64,000 nucleotides of DNA. Source: Erpobdella octoculata. Taxonomy: Eukaryota > Annelida > Clitellata > Hirudinida > Erpobdellidae. Both the position numbers and the translations under genes were made by a program. The stretch is taken from contig OZ022244.1 in NCBI GenBank assembly GCA_963978895.1, forward strand, positions 22,251,492-22,315,491, read 5' to 3'. Below the pieces are notes generated by a model that ran no database searches, was not told the DNA's origin, and worked only from the letters and a program-made list of their open reading frames with translations. Positions 43,701-55,959 of the stretch are shown here, piece after piece (the first letter of the stretch is position 1; the number at the start of each line of letters is the position of its first letter).

Positions 43701-45462
43701 CTTCAAATACTTTCTTTCAAGGACAAGTGCAAAAATACCTAAAAAATATACCAGATATTATAAAAATGTTCCGTTAAAAATATTACGAACACTGATAGAG
43801 CTACTCATGGTAATAGTTATATAAAAAAACTTAATACAAACATGATTAATATTTAATAACTCAATTTTTAAAGTTTTTTATAAAAATTAATTAAATGTTA
43901 AACTTTTTTTACAACATCAAGAATTCATCCTCAAAATGATACTGAAAACACACCTCTCATATGGTAAACATTCCTACACAAAACCGCTGCTGCACCACGT
44001 TCGGTTATCTCCTCAAGCTGATTTGCTTACAAAACAACTTTTCAGCTGTCGATTAGAATAATCGTTGGCTGTTATGTTATGGTTGTTAGCAGCATTTTTG
44101 TTCTTTATGTTTTGGTCCCGATAGATTTAACAGTCACAGTTCCCACCCTACCGTTATTACTTTTGAGGTAGGCAGACAGTCTTGCATTAAGATTAGACAT
44201 TCTAAATAAAAATTAGCAGAAATCAGAGATGCTGTCGAGTATTGTCTTACTTGATTGAATGCGTTTAAAAACATGTTAAAATATAACCATTTTTCCAATC
44301 GCTTTCCAAGATTAAAAAAATGAAACGTAAACACGTTAATAAATGTCCTGATATATTGATACTTAATTAACTGATTATTAATGATAATTATTCACACAGG
44401 CTCTTGCTTTCAATAAAGCAAAAAATATTTCGTTGTGAAATTGATATTAATAATATTTGATTAAAGCATTGAGAACTTTTCTTTCTGCGTTATTTTGAAA
44501 TATTTGAAAAGCATAAAAAAGGTAAAGATGATGTAACAGTTTAGTTTATGTTCGTAAAAAGTGGAGATGCCACGAATATGAAAACCAACTATTCAAAAGT
44601 GATGCGGACGAACAGCTGTAACAAGCGACAACTTGGACTTTTAGTCTCTCTTTTGGGACAAACAGTCGGTTTTAGAAAACAACTCTAGTCGTATTTGAAG
44701 AAAGAGAAAAAGATTTTCTAAAGGGCTCGAATTGTATTTTTGTGCTTACAAGCGTCACTGCTCTCATATCGTCTAAAACGAAAGCAATCGTTGCACCGTT
44801 ATGTCAAATGTCAGCATATATGTTGAGAAAAAGATTTAGTTGAATAAAAATATGTATAAATGATGTAAAAGTTGGATGAAATTTAAATTAAGAAATAATA
44901 ATTGTTTCTGTTATATCTCCTACACATTCTACCTTTGAATTGATATTATGTGAAGCTTTGCACGTGCATTTTATTGATTCTAATCCATACAATCTTACAA
45001 TCTAACCTCATCGATACTAGCCGACAATGTAAAAGAACATTATAGATGTTTTTCATTGATTTGCTCATTGCATAATCGATTTCAAACTTCTCAGAGGTTG
45101 CTAATCTATGCATGTGGTAAATATAGTCACTTATTGGACTGTATTGTGTATACACAAGAAGCACAAGAATTAAAAAAACAACTCTTTTTTACGGATCACA
45201 CAATGTTGTTCCAATGTTTTTAACTTGAAGCCCTTTAGATTTTATTTAGGCCCCAAGAAAAAACTAATACACATTTTCACATTTTAACTTAAGCTGATTT
45301 TTGACCCGCAAAAAAATGTTCACTGAAAATTAATAAAAAAATGATTGTTTAAAAGAAAAACTAACTTTCATCTCTCCTTCTTCTACTCCATAAGTAATAA
45401 ATTGCCACAAAACCTACAAAACCACCCACGAAGCAGGTCACTTTTGCATGATTAGAAATCAT
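40796..45462 (-). CDS. ARMC10/ARMCX-like armadillo protein with N-terminal membrane anchor, four exons
   Basis: Exons on the minus strand: 45366-45462, 41631-42985, 41170-41415, 40796-41098. Every junction is GT-AG and in phase (GAA A|GA CCA; AAT|GAA; AAG|GCC), giving 666 residues. Residues 8-25 form one hydrophobic segment (VTCFVGGFVGFVAIYYLW) followed by RRRR, as in the mitochondrial outer-membrane anchor of ARMC10/ARMCX proteins. Residues 34 to about 470 are charged, Ser/Asn-rich and look disordered. They include DNQEN-type repeats at about 82-145 (TDNQENSTDYQDN) and a single large exon. From about 472 the armadillo-like part begins: LRAFQSLAELSTKTHYHAF, IEVLKTLLNLSKNSNLIPNL, and a C-terminal half with FLLDVDEDILLIWLALAINL and GETVCDVLCG. 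ARMC10 of mammals is about half this length. Mammalian relatives bind Miro/TRAK and affect mitochondrial transport; whether this protein does so is inference. Intron 1 (2.4 kb) carries a dispersed repeat tail. Confidence 0.85.
42986..45365. other. intron 1 of the armadillo gene
   Basis: AT-rich intron. The block at 43480-43612 (ACCTCCATGCCAAATTTTGT, TCCAGCGGTTTGGATTCG, AAACATACAAACAAAC) is the tail of a dispersed repeat also seen near 18985-19110 and 5460-5535; such tails are usual for RTE-like or SINE elements. No further exon was recognised, but a small alternative exon cannot be excluded. Confidence 0.55.
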
Positions 45463-45777
45463 AATTATGAAATAACTATTCCAAAACCGGCCAAAAATTA
45501 AAAAAAATCAAAACATTCGATTCTTGTACAACTGCAATCGCTTGAAGCCAAAAGTCTACGATGGATGGTGGAGCATCGAGGAACGCATGATAATACACGC
45601 ACGAGTAACGCAAACCACATGAACTGCCTCCACATGAACTTACTCCAATCACTTCAGCGCTTCCAGTAACAACAACTTAATTTTTAAAACTGAGAAATTT
45701 TCTGCTAAAATTAAATAATTGCTAAATTATTGTCTGTGCTGAAAATTTCAGATCTGCTTTTTAATTTTATACATTAC

Positions 45778-46896
45778 TTACAATTTACATTGTTTACAAT
45801 TTACATTGTTTACAATTTACATTGTTTACAATTTACATTGTTTACAATTTACATTGTTTACAATTTACATTGTTTACAATTTACATTGTTTACAATTTAC
45901 ATTGTTTACAATTTACATTGTTTACAATTTACATTGTTTACAATTTACATTGTTTACAATTTACATTGTTTACAATTTACATTGTTTACAATTTACATTG
46001 TTTACAATTTACATTGTTTACAATTTACATTGTTTACAATTTACATTGTTTACAATTTACATTGTTTACAATTCACATTGTTTACAATTTACATTGTTTA
46101 CAATTTACATTGTTTACAATTCACATTGTTTACAATTTACATTGTTTACAATTTACATTGTTTACAATTTACATTGTTTACAATTTACATTGTTTACAAT
46201 TTACATTGTTTACAATTTACATTGTTTACAATTTACATTGTTTACAATTTACATTGTTTACAATTTACATTGTTTACAATTTACATTGTTTACAATTTAC
46301 ATTGTTTACAATTTACATTGTTTACAATTTACATTGTTTACAATTTACATTGTTTACAATTTACATTGTTTACAATTTACATTGTTTACAATTTACATTG
46401 TTTACAATTTACATTGTTTACAATTTACATTGTTTACAATTTACATTGTTTACAATTTACATTGTTTACAATTTACATTGTTTACAATTTACATTGTTTA
46501 CAATTTACATTGTTTACAATTTACATTGTTTACAATTTACATTGTTTACAATTTACATTGTTTACAATTTACATTGTTTACAATTTACATTGTTTACAAT
46601 TTACATTGTTTACAATTTACATTGTTTACAATTTACATTGTTTACAATTTACATTGTTTACAATTTACATTGTTTACAATTTACATTGTTTACAATTTAC
46701 ATTGTTTACAATTTACATTGTTTACAATTTACATTGTTTACAATTTACATTGTTTACAATTTACATTGTTTACAATTTACATTGTTTACAATTTACATTG
46801 TTTACAATTTACATTGTTTACAATTTACATTGTTTACAATTTACATTGTTTACAATTTACATTGTTTACAATTTACATTGTTTACAATTTACATTG
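45778..46896. repeat. 16-bp minisatellite, about 70 units
   Basis: The unit TTTACAATTTACATTG repeats almost without error over 1.12 kb. Only two units differ (CAC for TAC, at about 46073 and 46121, 48 bp apart). Because 16 is not a multiple of 3 and no unit frame contains a stop, all three plus frames stay open for more than 1 kb (16-residue peptide period LQFTLFTIYIVYNLHC). This is a repeat artefact. It lies about 320 bp upstream of the armadillo gene start codon. Confidence 0.97.
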
Positions 46897-47303
46897 TTTT
46901 TACATACTTATATTAATTTTCAAATCTCAGAATAGCTATCTAGTAGGATAAGTATACATACCGCAAATTTAAAATCTAATTTTTAATGCTTTACTTCAAT
47001 GAGTGATCTAAGTTAACTTGCAATTCAAAAGTTGTAAATATATACGAAAATTAATCCTAATTGCTTTGAGTTAAAAATTGTAAACCAAAATAATGTTTTA
47101 TTTCATTTTTTTATTTGTTTGCTAAACCATCAGAAGCGTTCAATAATTCTAAATAACGTCATCAAACATTACAATTTTTCATTATCATCGTGATCTACAA
47201 ATTGTTGATATCTTTATAAAAACCAGACGCACTTTAATTCCATACTACTACTGATTCCCATAGTCTTTGTCTTCATATGATTCTACCACATATGTTTAGT
47301 AAA
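46897..47303. other. AT-rich spacer, nothing recognised
   Basis: No coding or repeat signal was seen between the minisatellite and the AAT tract. Confidence 0.4.
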
Positions 47304-47417
<114 letters not shown>

Positions 47418-47419
47418 TT

Positions 47420-47580
47420 CTACCCTGCTTTGAGACGCCGTTTTTAGCTGTTAGTTTCCTCGTTTAAAGGCAACGTGCCTTGAGACGACGAAAAGTTGCC
47501 GTGAGACGCCGTTTTTCTGCCTTGAGACGCCGTTTTTGCTTTGAGACGCCGTTTTTGCTTTGAGACGAACTATTGGCATT
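47420..47580. repeat. short tandem block TTTGAGACGCCGTTTTTG
   Basis: Six partly degraded units with the core TGAGACGCCG, three of them in a perfect 22-bp register (47519-47565). No function is evident. Confidence 0.75.
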
Positions 47581-48253
47581 TCCTGGTTTTGATGCGCGCT
47601 TAATTAAACGAGTTCGCTTGTCCAAATTAGTTTTTAAATAAAACAAAAAAAATAAATCTATTGAAAAAAGATATTTATAAAGAAAATAATTTCCGTGTAG
47701 TTTCTCCTATGTTTTTGGATTTAATTATCTATATACGTAGCCATAATCTTTCCGATAAAGGTTTAAAAATTCATTTTCAGACATTCTGAACTAGGTTTTT
47801 TACAATAAATTGCTTCAATTTTGTTTTCAAGGGGAAATACTGAAATCTTCAAACGTAAGATTTACTGACAAGGCTCTTGTGAGCATATTTGTATCCCTCA
47901 GAACTTTGGTGAAGCCCTCACCTTGGCCTTGCTTAACTTGCAGATGAAGAATGTAGCATACATGTCATTTTACATCTTTCGCCGGGATTGAAATAATTAA
48001 TACTGGCCTTTTTCACCACTTTCCGGTTTCTTGGGTTAAAATGAACGTTTACCTATAAAACACTTAGAAGAATGACACATCAAGACGCCCAAATTATTAA
48101 ATTTATAATAATTAGTTTTGCGTGGTGAGATCATGCACATCTCGCATAGTTAACTTAACTTACCATATTCCAGCATTCTCAAAGCCCGCCTTTAGTCATT
48201 TTAGCTTGACAAATTTGCTGTTAGGTTTTCAGTTTGTTAGTTTGATAGAAATA

Positions 48254-48301
48254 ATGTCTCGTACGTTCTTGAGTGAAATTTTGGAAAGTGAAGTGATAGA
48301 G
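48254..48301 (+). CDS. possible first coding exon of an unidentified plus-strand gene
   Basis: ATG at 48254 opens MSRTFLSEILESEVIE and ends exactly at a perfect donor, GAG|GTAAGT. The Kozak-like context is AATAATG. The next exon is not established. An acceptor at about 49034 (TTTTTACAG) opens YKKFECPLCHKYFSST, a possible zinc-finger start, but its phase does not fit directly. If real, the 41-bp array would sit in or just after this gene's first introns. Confidence 0.35.
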
Positions 48302-48529
48302 GTAAGTATTTTTAACTTAATGTTTGGTTGTTCTTGGACGCCGATGGCGCCTGTTAAAAATTTATAAATGAAATCTAAAATTCAATTTATTTCAATTTAT
48401 TTATGATCTAAACATAAATTTTTAGTAAAAAATTTGTCTCTACCGCTGGGAATTACATCTTTAACTTCTAACATTTTTCTCTAAGAAATACAACCATGGT
48501 TTCCTTGGTAACAAAATCTATAGCAAGCT

Positions 48530-48830
48530 CCTTCGGATCATTTGGCTTCTGTTGACAAGTAATTACAGTTCACCTTTTAAAAGTGTTGAGCTTAATCGTT
48601 ATTTAATTTAAAATTCTAATTAAAGCATTCACTTAACACTTTCAGCTCTTTCGTTCCAATGTGGCAGGTTTTGCCTGCTCGTTTTGGCCAGCAAGCTACT
48701 TCCACTCATTTGGCTTCTGTTGTCAAGTAATTATAGTTCACCTTTTAAAAGTGTTTACCTTAAAAATCTTAAATAAAGCATTTACTTAAAACTTTTAGCT
48801 CTCTCGTTCCAAATTCAGAGTCGGCATCTT
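48530..48830. repeat. direct duplication, period about 168 bp
   Basis: The blocks CATTTGGCTTCTGTTG, AGTTCACCTTTTAAAAGTGT and AGCTCT(T/C)TCGTTCCAA occur twice in the same order. Confidence 0.75.
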
Positions 48831-49117
48831 TGCCATTGGTGAGCTAATTTATTTTTGTATGTTTTATGGCTAGACTGCAATTAATAAAATATGTTATAAA
48901 GAAGTTGTCAACTGCATCAAAATTTATTATATATGGCAAAACCACCAATATTACAACATTAAGCCAAAACTGAATAAATACCTGTGACAAACATAATATA
49001 TAGACTCTCATCAATCAGAATTATTTTTACAGGTACAAAAAATTTGAGTGTCCGCTGTGCCACAAATACTTCTCTTCTACATTTTCAATATTTTATTTAT
49101 CTTAAGTCGATCTACAG

Positions 49118-50437
49118 TTTTGTACAGTTTTTTCTTTCAGCTTCCCGTGTAAGCGATTTTGTACATTTTATTTTCTTTCAGCTTTCCGTGTAAGCGATTC
49201 TGTACATTTCATTTTCTTTCAGATTCCCGTGTAAGCGATTTTGTACATTTTATCTTCTTTCAGCTTCCCGTGTAAGCGATTTTGTACATTTTATCTTCTT
49301 TCAGCTTTCCGTGTAATCGTTTTTGTACATTTCATTTTCTTTCAGCCTCCAGTGTAAGTGCTTTTGTACATTTCAATTTCTTTCAGCTTTCCGTGTAAGC
49401 GCTTTTGTACATTTCATTTTCGTTCAGTTTCCCGTGTAAGCGATTTTGTACATTTTATCTTCTTTCAGCTTTCCGTCTAATCGTTTTTGTACATTTCATT
49501 TTCTTTCAGTTTCCCGTGTAAGCGATTTTGTACATTTCATTTTCTTTCAGATTCCCGTGTAAGCGATTTTGTACATTTTATCTTCTTTCAGCTTCCCGTG
49601 TAAGCGATTTTTTACATTTTATCTTCTTTCAGCTTTCCGTGTAATCGTTTTTGTACATTTCATTTTCTTTCAGCCTCCAGTGTAAGCGCTTTTGTACATT
49701 TCAATTTCTTTCAGCCTCCAGTGTAAGTGCTTTTGTACATTTCAATTTCTTTCAGCTTTCCGTGTAAGCGCTTTTGTACATTTCATTTTCGTTCAGTTTC
49801 CCGTGTAAGCGATTTTGTACATTTTATCTTCTTTCAGCTTTCCGTCTAATCGTTTTTGTACATTTCATTTTCTTTCAGTTTCCCGTGTAAGCGATTTTGT
49901 ACATTTCATTTTCTTTCAGATTCCCGTGTAAGCGATTTTGTACATTTTATCTTCTTTCAGCTTCCCGTGTAAGCGATTTTGTACATTTTATCTTCTTTCA
50001 GCTTTCCGTGTAATCGTTTTTGTACATTTCATTTTCTTTCAGCCTCCAGTGTAAGCGCTTTTGTACATTTCAATTTCTTTCAGCTTTCCGTGTAAGCGCT
50101 TTTGTACATTTCATTTTCGTTCAGTTTCCCGTGTAAGCGATTTTGTACATTTTATCTTCTTTCAGCTTCCCGTGTAAGCGATTTTGTACATTTTATCTTC
50201 TTTCAGCTTTCCGTGTAATCGTTTTTGTACATTTTATCTTCTTTCAACTTTCCGTGTAATCGTTTTTGTACATTTCATTTTCTTTCAGCTTCCAGTGTAA
50301 GCGCTTTTGTCCATTTCAATTTCTTTCAGCTTCCCGTGTAAGCGATTTTGTACATTTTATTTTCTTTCAACTTCCTGTTTAATTGTTTTTGTACATTTCA
50401 TTTTCTTTCAGTTTCTCGTGTAAGCTTTTTGTACATT
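49118..50437. repeat. 41-bp tandem array, about 32 units
   Basis: Each unit is built as TTTTGTACATTT(C/T)AT, then TTTCTTTCAG, then CTTCCCGTGTAAGCGA, with ordered variants (CTTTCCGTGTAATCG, CTCCAGTGTAAGTGC). The order of variants shows a larger repeat of several units (for example around 49400-49700 against 49750-50050). Each unit contains a polypyrimidine-CAG acceptor-like site and, 8 nt later, a GTAAGC donor-like site. Confidence 0.95.
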
Positions 50438-53308
50438 TTTTATGTTGTTTAATTTTTTTATTGCATATAAATTACTTTTTCTCTCATCTTGTTCTAGTTT
50501 TGCATGTAAACCTTTTTTTTGGTCATGTGATGCTTTTGTACATTTTGTTTCAACATACTGTTAGTTTTTACATTTTTGAAATAATTTAATTTCAATATTG
50601 TTTGACTTATTTTCCTGGTATGTGCAAGATTGTGAAAAGTTGAAAATTGTGGCACATAGGTTAAATTCAAAGCTAGAAACTTGGGTGAGAATAAGATGCT
50701 GTCAAAATTATGGGAAAAGTATGAGAAAAAAAATCAAAAGATGGTAATGTAAAATATCATTCTTTTCACTTCAGCAAATATACTATAAAACTGTCACAAA
50801 GTTTTTGAACTAATTCTTATAATACCTGCTCTTTCTCAATTCCAGAACCACTAAAGATAACTTTAAATTCTCATCAAAAATGTTATCAATCACAAATTGC
50901 TGTGATTCAATTGTCTAAGACACATTATCATCTAATTATTTTAATTTACAATAAATCTAAATTATTTTAAATCATAGTATTTTATTTCCCTTATCATGTT
51001 AATCTTAGTTTGTCTTCTATCACTCATTCATCATATCAGTTACTAAGTCTAAGTAGTTTCATCATTTTCAATCACCAGTAACCATCATTAAATTAAGTTA
51101 TAAATTATTTATCACCATAATATACCGTGACATCCTCGATACAAACAATCATGTGTTCTTGTCTTATAATCTCTCACCTTTTCATCAACTTTCTTTATTA
51201 AGATCTCATTTTGGACCAATGGTGAACAAAACACAAATGCTTTTAAATAAAATTTTTATGTCCTTAGGACTACACTACTACACTTACACTAGACTAGACT
51301 AGACTACTATAGATTATGTCACTAGGTCCTTATGTATGTCTTTTTCAAGTTTTTCAAAGTAGTCACTAGTACTGACTAGTGACTAGTCTAGTTGACTAGT
51401 AGTGACTAGTAGTCCATGTCTCATCTTTCCAGGTACCGGGAGGGTTGTTACACCAAAAAGTTATTGAATTCAATAAAACAACTTGCTCTTTAAATTTTAC
51501 TTTAAAACTTGTTAAAAAACTCTTTTAAGTGGGGTTTAAAGTTTAACGGAACAATTTTTCCGATAAAAATATATTGCAAGCAACTATTCACTTATCATAC
51601 GTATATAAGCACGTGATATTTTATAACGAATCAGAAGCCAAAAATCGACATTATTAACATAAAGTTTATAAATAGACAGAAGGGTGTATCTCTGAAATCT
51701 TAATTAATTTTTAATTTTCATAATTTTATTGGAAACCATCATAATTCTTAAAATGTGAGATATTTGCGCGCTACAATTTTTAAATTTTCAAAAAAATTGT
51801 TTACAGGAGTTTCTTCTAATATCTCTTTAAATAGATAAAATTGATCTATCATTTTAAGTACAAACAATTTAATTTGATGGATAGCTTAACTCTCTAAAAA
51901 AATTTTTTTGTCAAAATTTATTAATTATACCTTAAATGAAAAGGTTTTTATTTAGCACTAGTCGTGCAACTATAAAGTTACAACTTTAAATACTCATTCA
52001 GAAAAAGCTAGGTTGAAAAAATATAAAATTTGGTCACTAACTTTTAATTAGTTTAAAAATTATTGAAGCAAAGCAATGAAATCACCTTTGTTAACATTTT
52101 AATTCCCCATATTGTTAAATGTTGAGCTACAAAACAATAAATTCAGATAATTGTCCAAAATTATCTAAAGTTTCATCCTATGAAGTTTGGTTAAAAAATT
52201 CGCTTTTGTTTAAAACTTATTTACTTAAAACAAAGGACCGAAAGCTTCATTGAAACCGTACACTTTACAAAATATACTGTAGCTTAAATTTAACATTAAA
52301 CGTTTAGCTACAACGTTAAAATTTAATAATCTAAAGAAACGTATTAAAAATTACTATCATTTTTCGAATATCAAGTATGGTTAAAAATCTTCAATTGGTA
52401 AAAAAGATATTCACTGTACGGAATAAAAGTATTTTTATCAATTAAACAGTTAATGGATGACCTATAAAACTACAGTTACAGATAACTGTCTTAAATTACT
52501 TTTTATATTACTGCCTCAAATTTGGTTAAGAAATATTAATTGGTTAAAATTTTATTGGCGAAAAATCGAGCCAAAAAATTGCACGAGTGCTAACAATTAC
52601 CTAAATATCTTTACCATGGCTGTAAACGTTGACCTTCAAAACTCAAATTTTTGGCTTTTTTTACGAATTAGTTAAGGTTTTAACATGTAAAGTTTGGATG
52701 AAATATTTCAAGCGGTTTGGGCGTTATTCGTGAAAAACCGACGAAACGAAGCTAATATAGACCTAACCGTTTATGAAATATCTTTATTTTGGCATTAATC
52801 GTTGAGCTACAAAGTTGTAAATTCACATTTATTTTAAATAGTAGCAATATGTTTATTGTTTGAAATTTGGTAAGAAACTATCAAGCGGTTGAAAAGATAT
52901 TCGAGAAAAGTAAATTAAAAAACTTGAGTGTATCGAGAACTCATATTCGAGCTTTGTGTCAGATGCTTCAGTATAGTGGTCTAAGTGCCTTTTTTTACGA
53001 AACTCAAAATATAATTAAAATAATTAAATTTACTTAGAATAATAGTAAATAATACGTTTTTTTAAGTGGTTACTGAAAATTTCAGCTCTTTAACGCTTTT
53101 AATTCGGCTTATTATTCGAAAAATTTAAAATCGCGCAAATTTTTCAAAAGCTGAAAATTCAAAATTTTGACTTTCAAAAATTTTTTTTTTCGATCAATTC
53201 TTTTATGTTTGTCTATCTGAACATATTAAAGTAAAAACCGCATTTTAATTAAACTCTCCGCACTCAGAACTACTACGTCGTCTAATGGCAATCTGTAATC
53301 CGAGTAGG
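50438..53308. other. AT-rich region, nothing recognised
   Basis: The only marked feature is a CTAGT/ACTAG-rich run at 51285-51420 (ACTAGTGACTAGTCTAGT-like). No exon or known element was seen. Confidence 0.45.
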
Positions 53309-54235
<927 letters not shown>

Positions 54236-54434
54236 ATAAGAGGGAAGAAAAATGGCATCAAGTGCCGAACGAATGGTATTAAACGTCAACAAGTGGTTTG
54301 CCATGCTAAGTTTATATGAAATCGATAAACAAATCTGTTAACTATCTACATAAGAAGGAATTTTAATATAACTTTTTTAGATGCAAAATTTTAGATATTT
54401 TCCGCTATAACTGGTCTACCGAGCTGCTGGCGTA

Positions 54435-54765
54435 GACGAACTTAAAGAACATTCTTTATGCCACGACTGTCCGGACGATGACTACTCTCCCGGAATGTTC
54501 GGCGACGGCATGAATTTCTCGAAACAATTTCCGCCTGCTGGGTCGGGCTGGTACAAGTGAGTTTTCAAATATCAATTTGCATTTAGCCATTCGTGTTGTT
54601 AATTCTTGCACTGACGATTCGCGTGTGCGTTGTTTCAGCCACAAAGACTTGACAGCAACAATCGTTATCACGGTCTCATCCATCTCCCGGTCTGCTCGGC
54701 CAACATGCAGGCTCAAATGTCATCTATCTCAGGCGCATTTATCAAACGTGTATAATAGAGAATAG
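54435..54765 (+). CDS. unidentified two-exon gene end
   Basis: Exon A (about 54435-54555) reads VDELKEHSLCHDCPDDD, then GMFGDGMNFSKQFPPAGSGW, and ends at a strong donor TACAA|GTGAGT. Exon B (54639-54765) follows a good acceptor (GTTGTTTCAG) and joins in phase: NHKDLTATIVITVSSIS and on to a stop after NVYNRE. The base composition is clearly less AT-rich than the flanks, which supports coding. The acceptor of exon A is unclear (CCGAG or GCGTAG). I do not recognise the family. Confidence 0.4.
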
Positions 54766-55431
54766 CTTAATCTAAGGAGTTATGGAGTCACTTTTTAAGA
54801 CTTGATTTTACACTTTAATACCATTTTTCTTTCATGACTGAAACGTAAGAGCACATCCAGCAAAAACATGGATAGCTTGCAAGTAAGGCGAAGGAGCGGT
54901 GGTTAAGCTACCACAGTGAATGGGTCTCGGACAATAGATCGAAATGATTTGCAGCAATACACAAGAAACCGTTTAAGATGCAAGTTTTATTTGTTTAAAC
55001 AAATAGCCAACGTAATGTTTGTTAATTTAAATTAAATACGTTAGTTAATGAACTGTTTAATAGTAATAATAATAATTATAATGATAATACATTTTCAGTG
55101 GGGATTTTGTCGCCAGGAGCAGGTCGATAATCTGAAAATGAACAATACCAATTACAAGCTAATCAATTCAATTTAGTAATTTATACAGCAATTTTTTGAC
55201 GAGGCGTTCAAAAGCAGTCGACTGCGAATTTAACGAAAATGAAGAAATGAAGGTTTACAGCTCATGCCGGAATGAAATGAGAGACTAAAGAAGATGTTGT
55301 GAGAAAAGGCGGAAGAGAATTTCAGGAAAAAAGACCAAAGTAAGAAAAAACCATTTGGTAAAAGAGTGTTTCTTTTAGCTACAAATAATTTTAGAATTAT
55401 TTAAAATATAAATCACTATAAATGTAATTTA
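54766..55431. other. intergenic, nothing recognised
   Basis: No domain, splice pair or repeat was recognised. Confidence 0.4.
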
Positions 55432-55680
55432 CTAGCGGGGTACCCGGCGTTGCACGGGGTTTTTAGAGGTTTTTCTATCGTTTTTCTCTCTCGCTCCCGT
55501 TTCCTTTCCCACTTGCTCTCCCACTCCCGATCGCTTTCCAGTTCCCGCTTGCTCTCCCGTTTCCGGTCGCTTTCCCTTTCTCGCTCGTTTTTTCGCTCTC
55601 GATCGCTTTTCCGTTCCCGCTTGCTTTCCCGTTCCCGTTTCCGCTCGCTCTGAAGTGAAAAGTGGTAATAAAAGTCAATA
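55432..55680. repeat. GC-rich repeat family C, copy 3 (inverted)
   Basis: It starts CGGGGTACCCGGCGTTGC, then GGGTTTTTAGAGGTTTTTCT, then CGCTCCCGTTTCC-type units. This is the reverse complement order of the copy at 40020. Its Arg/Ser/Glu-rich frames are repeat artefacts. Confidence 0.85.
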
Positions 55681-55959
55681 ATTTTCAAAAAAATCAGTTT
55701 TATTTTATTTTTGAGAGTAAAAACTACCCTTGGTCTCCCCCTTAAACCACACAAGTTGTATTTGAAATAAAATGAAATTTAGAGAGAAGAAAAAAACTAC
55801 TTCATTCAACATTCACAGAAAATTGCACAGAGAAAGAAGAAAACATAGTGAGTGAGACGTTTGTCGATGTTTCTTCCAAACCGTCAAACTAATAAATTAA
55901 AATATAAACACATTTTTTTAGAGTTGCAAACAAATTAATTATTAAAAAATAAAAATAAA

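Noticed and set aside
45730..46951. Three overlapping open frames of 364-401 codons on the plus strand
   Set aside because: They are the three readings of a perfect 16-bp tandem repeat that happens to contain no stop; the peptide has a 16-residue period and no unique content.
49118..50437. CRISPR-like or coding array
   Set aside because: 41-bp units are contiguous and vary only by point changes; all frames carry stops within a few units.
54456..54716. Minus-strand frame of 86 codons
   Set aside because: Runs across the intron of the plus-strand exon pair; the plus strand has a strong donor and acceptor in phase.
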